Shown piece after piece: positions 63,014-64,000 of a DNA stretch of 64,000 nt. Numbering within the stretch: the stretch's first letter is position 1; each line of letters begins with the position of its first letter. Source of the DNA: Promethearchaeota archaeon (GTDB lineage: Archaea > Asgardarchaeota > Lokiarchaeia > Sigyniarchaeales > SOKP01); the NCBI GenBank assembly GCA_016839555.1, contig JAEOUA010000006.1, positions 539,912-603,911 of the forward strand. Direction: 5' to 3'. Position numbers and translations under genes: made by a program. The notes below the pieces were generated by a model. It worked only from the letters and a program-made list of their open reading frames with translations. It did not search any database and was not told the origin of the DNA.

Positions 63014-64000
<987 letters not shown>

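Overview
The window is strongly AT-rich archaeal chromosome. It carries the 5' part of a 16S rRNA gene, archaeal ribosomal proteins (L15e, L3, L4, L23, S17e), two TFIIB genes, RNase P proteins Rpp30 and Pop5, archaeosine TGT, class I lysyl-tRNA synthetase, ABCE1, an Orc1/Cdc6 ATPase and an A24 prepilin peptidase. Roadblock/LC7 proteins, a longin-like protein and MglA-type small GTPases also occur. That mixture points to an Asgard archaeon (Promethearchaeota, probably Lokiarchaeia-like). The lineage is inferred from gene content, not from a database search.

Layout. 0.2-8 kb: a SerA-like dehydrogenase, L15e, a class III aminotransferase, then a minus-strand metabolic cluster (HcyBio/ferredoxin protein, VOC protein, ThDP enzyme, SDR). 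8-18 kb: RNase P subunits, a secreted/membrane pair with a glycerophosphodiesterase, NEMF/Rqc2, PyrI, a dolichol-kinase-like membrane enzyme and a TrpB2-like enzyme. 18-24 kb: a probable structured RNA, a Roadblock protein and two very large, translationally coupled helical proteins of unknown function. 24-29 kb: tRNA-Arg and a tRNA-modification operon (AK6, TgtA, DUF371, Trm5), then tRNA-Ile. 29-36 kb: radical SAM protein, TFIIB, gamma-class carbonic anhydrase-like protein, NIF3-like protein. 35.7-36.7 kb: an Flp-like pilin and two small DNA-binding proteins, next to an intergenic region with origin-recognition-box-like sites. 37-46 kb: ABCE1, LysRS-I, GHMP kinase, Sec11-type signal peptidase, and a truncated S10-type ribosomal cluster (L3-L4-L23 only).

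46-53 kb is a type IV pilus / Tad-like assembly region: a secretion ATPase split by a +1 frameshift at a run of 13 A, a single-membrane-span protein and a FlaJ/TadC-like membrane protein. Close by, in the opposite direction, is an operon of Orc1/Cdc6, winged helix and prepilin peptidase. 54.7-57.2 kb: a repeat-containing surface protein, S17e, a Sjogren-antigen-type zinc ribbon and a tRNA-Glu with an intron in the D arm. 57-63 kb: a second TFIIB, an MglA-like GTPase, a wHTH/HhH protein, and a compact operon of tandem Roadblock protein, unknown protein and MglA-like GTPase. It sits directly upstream of, and divergent from, the 16S rRNA gene, whose leader contains a nested hairpin.

The best candidates for undescribed biology are the Roadblock/unknown/MglA operon (60.5-63.0 kb), the coupled helical giants beside a Roadblock gene (18.3-23.6 kb), the pilus region linked to Orc1/Cdc6, and the structured RNA at 18.06-18.15 kb.
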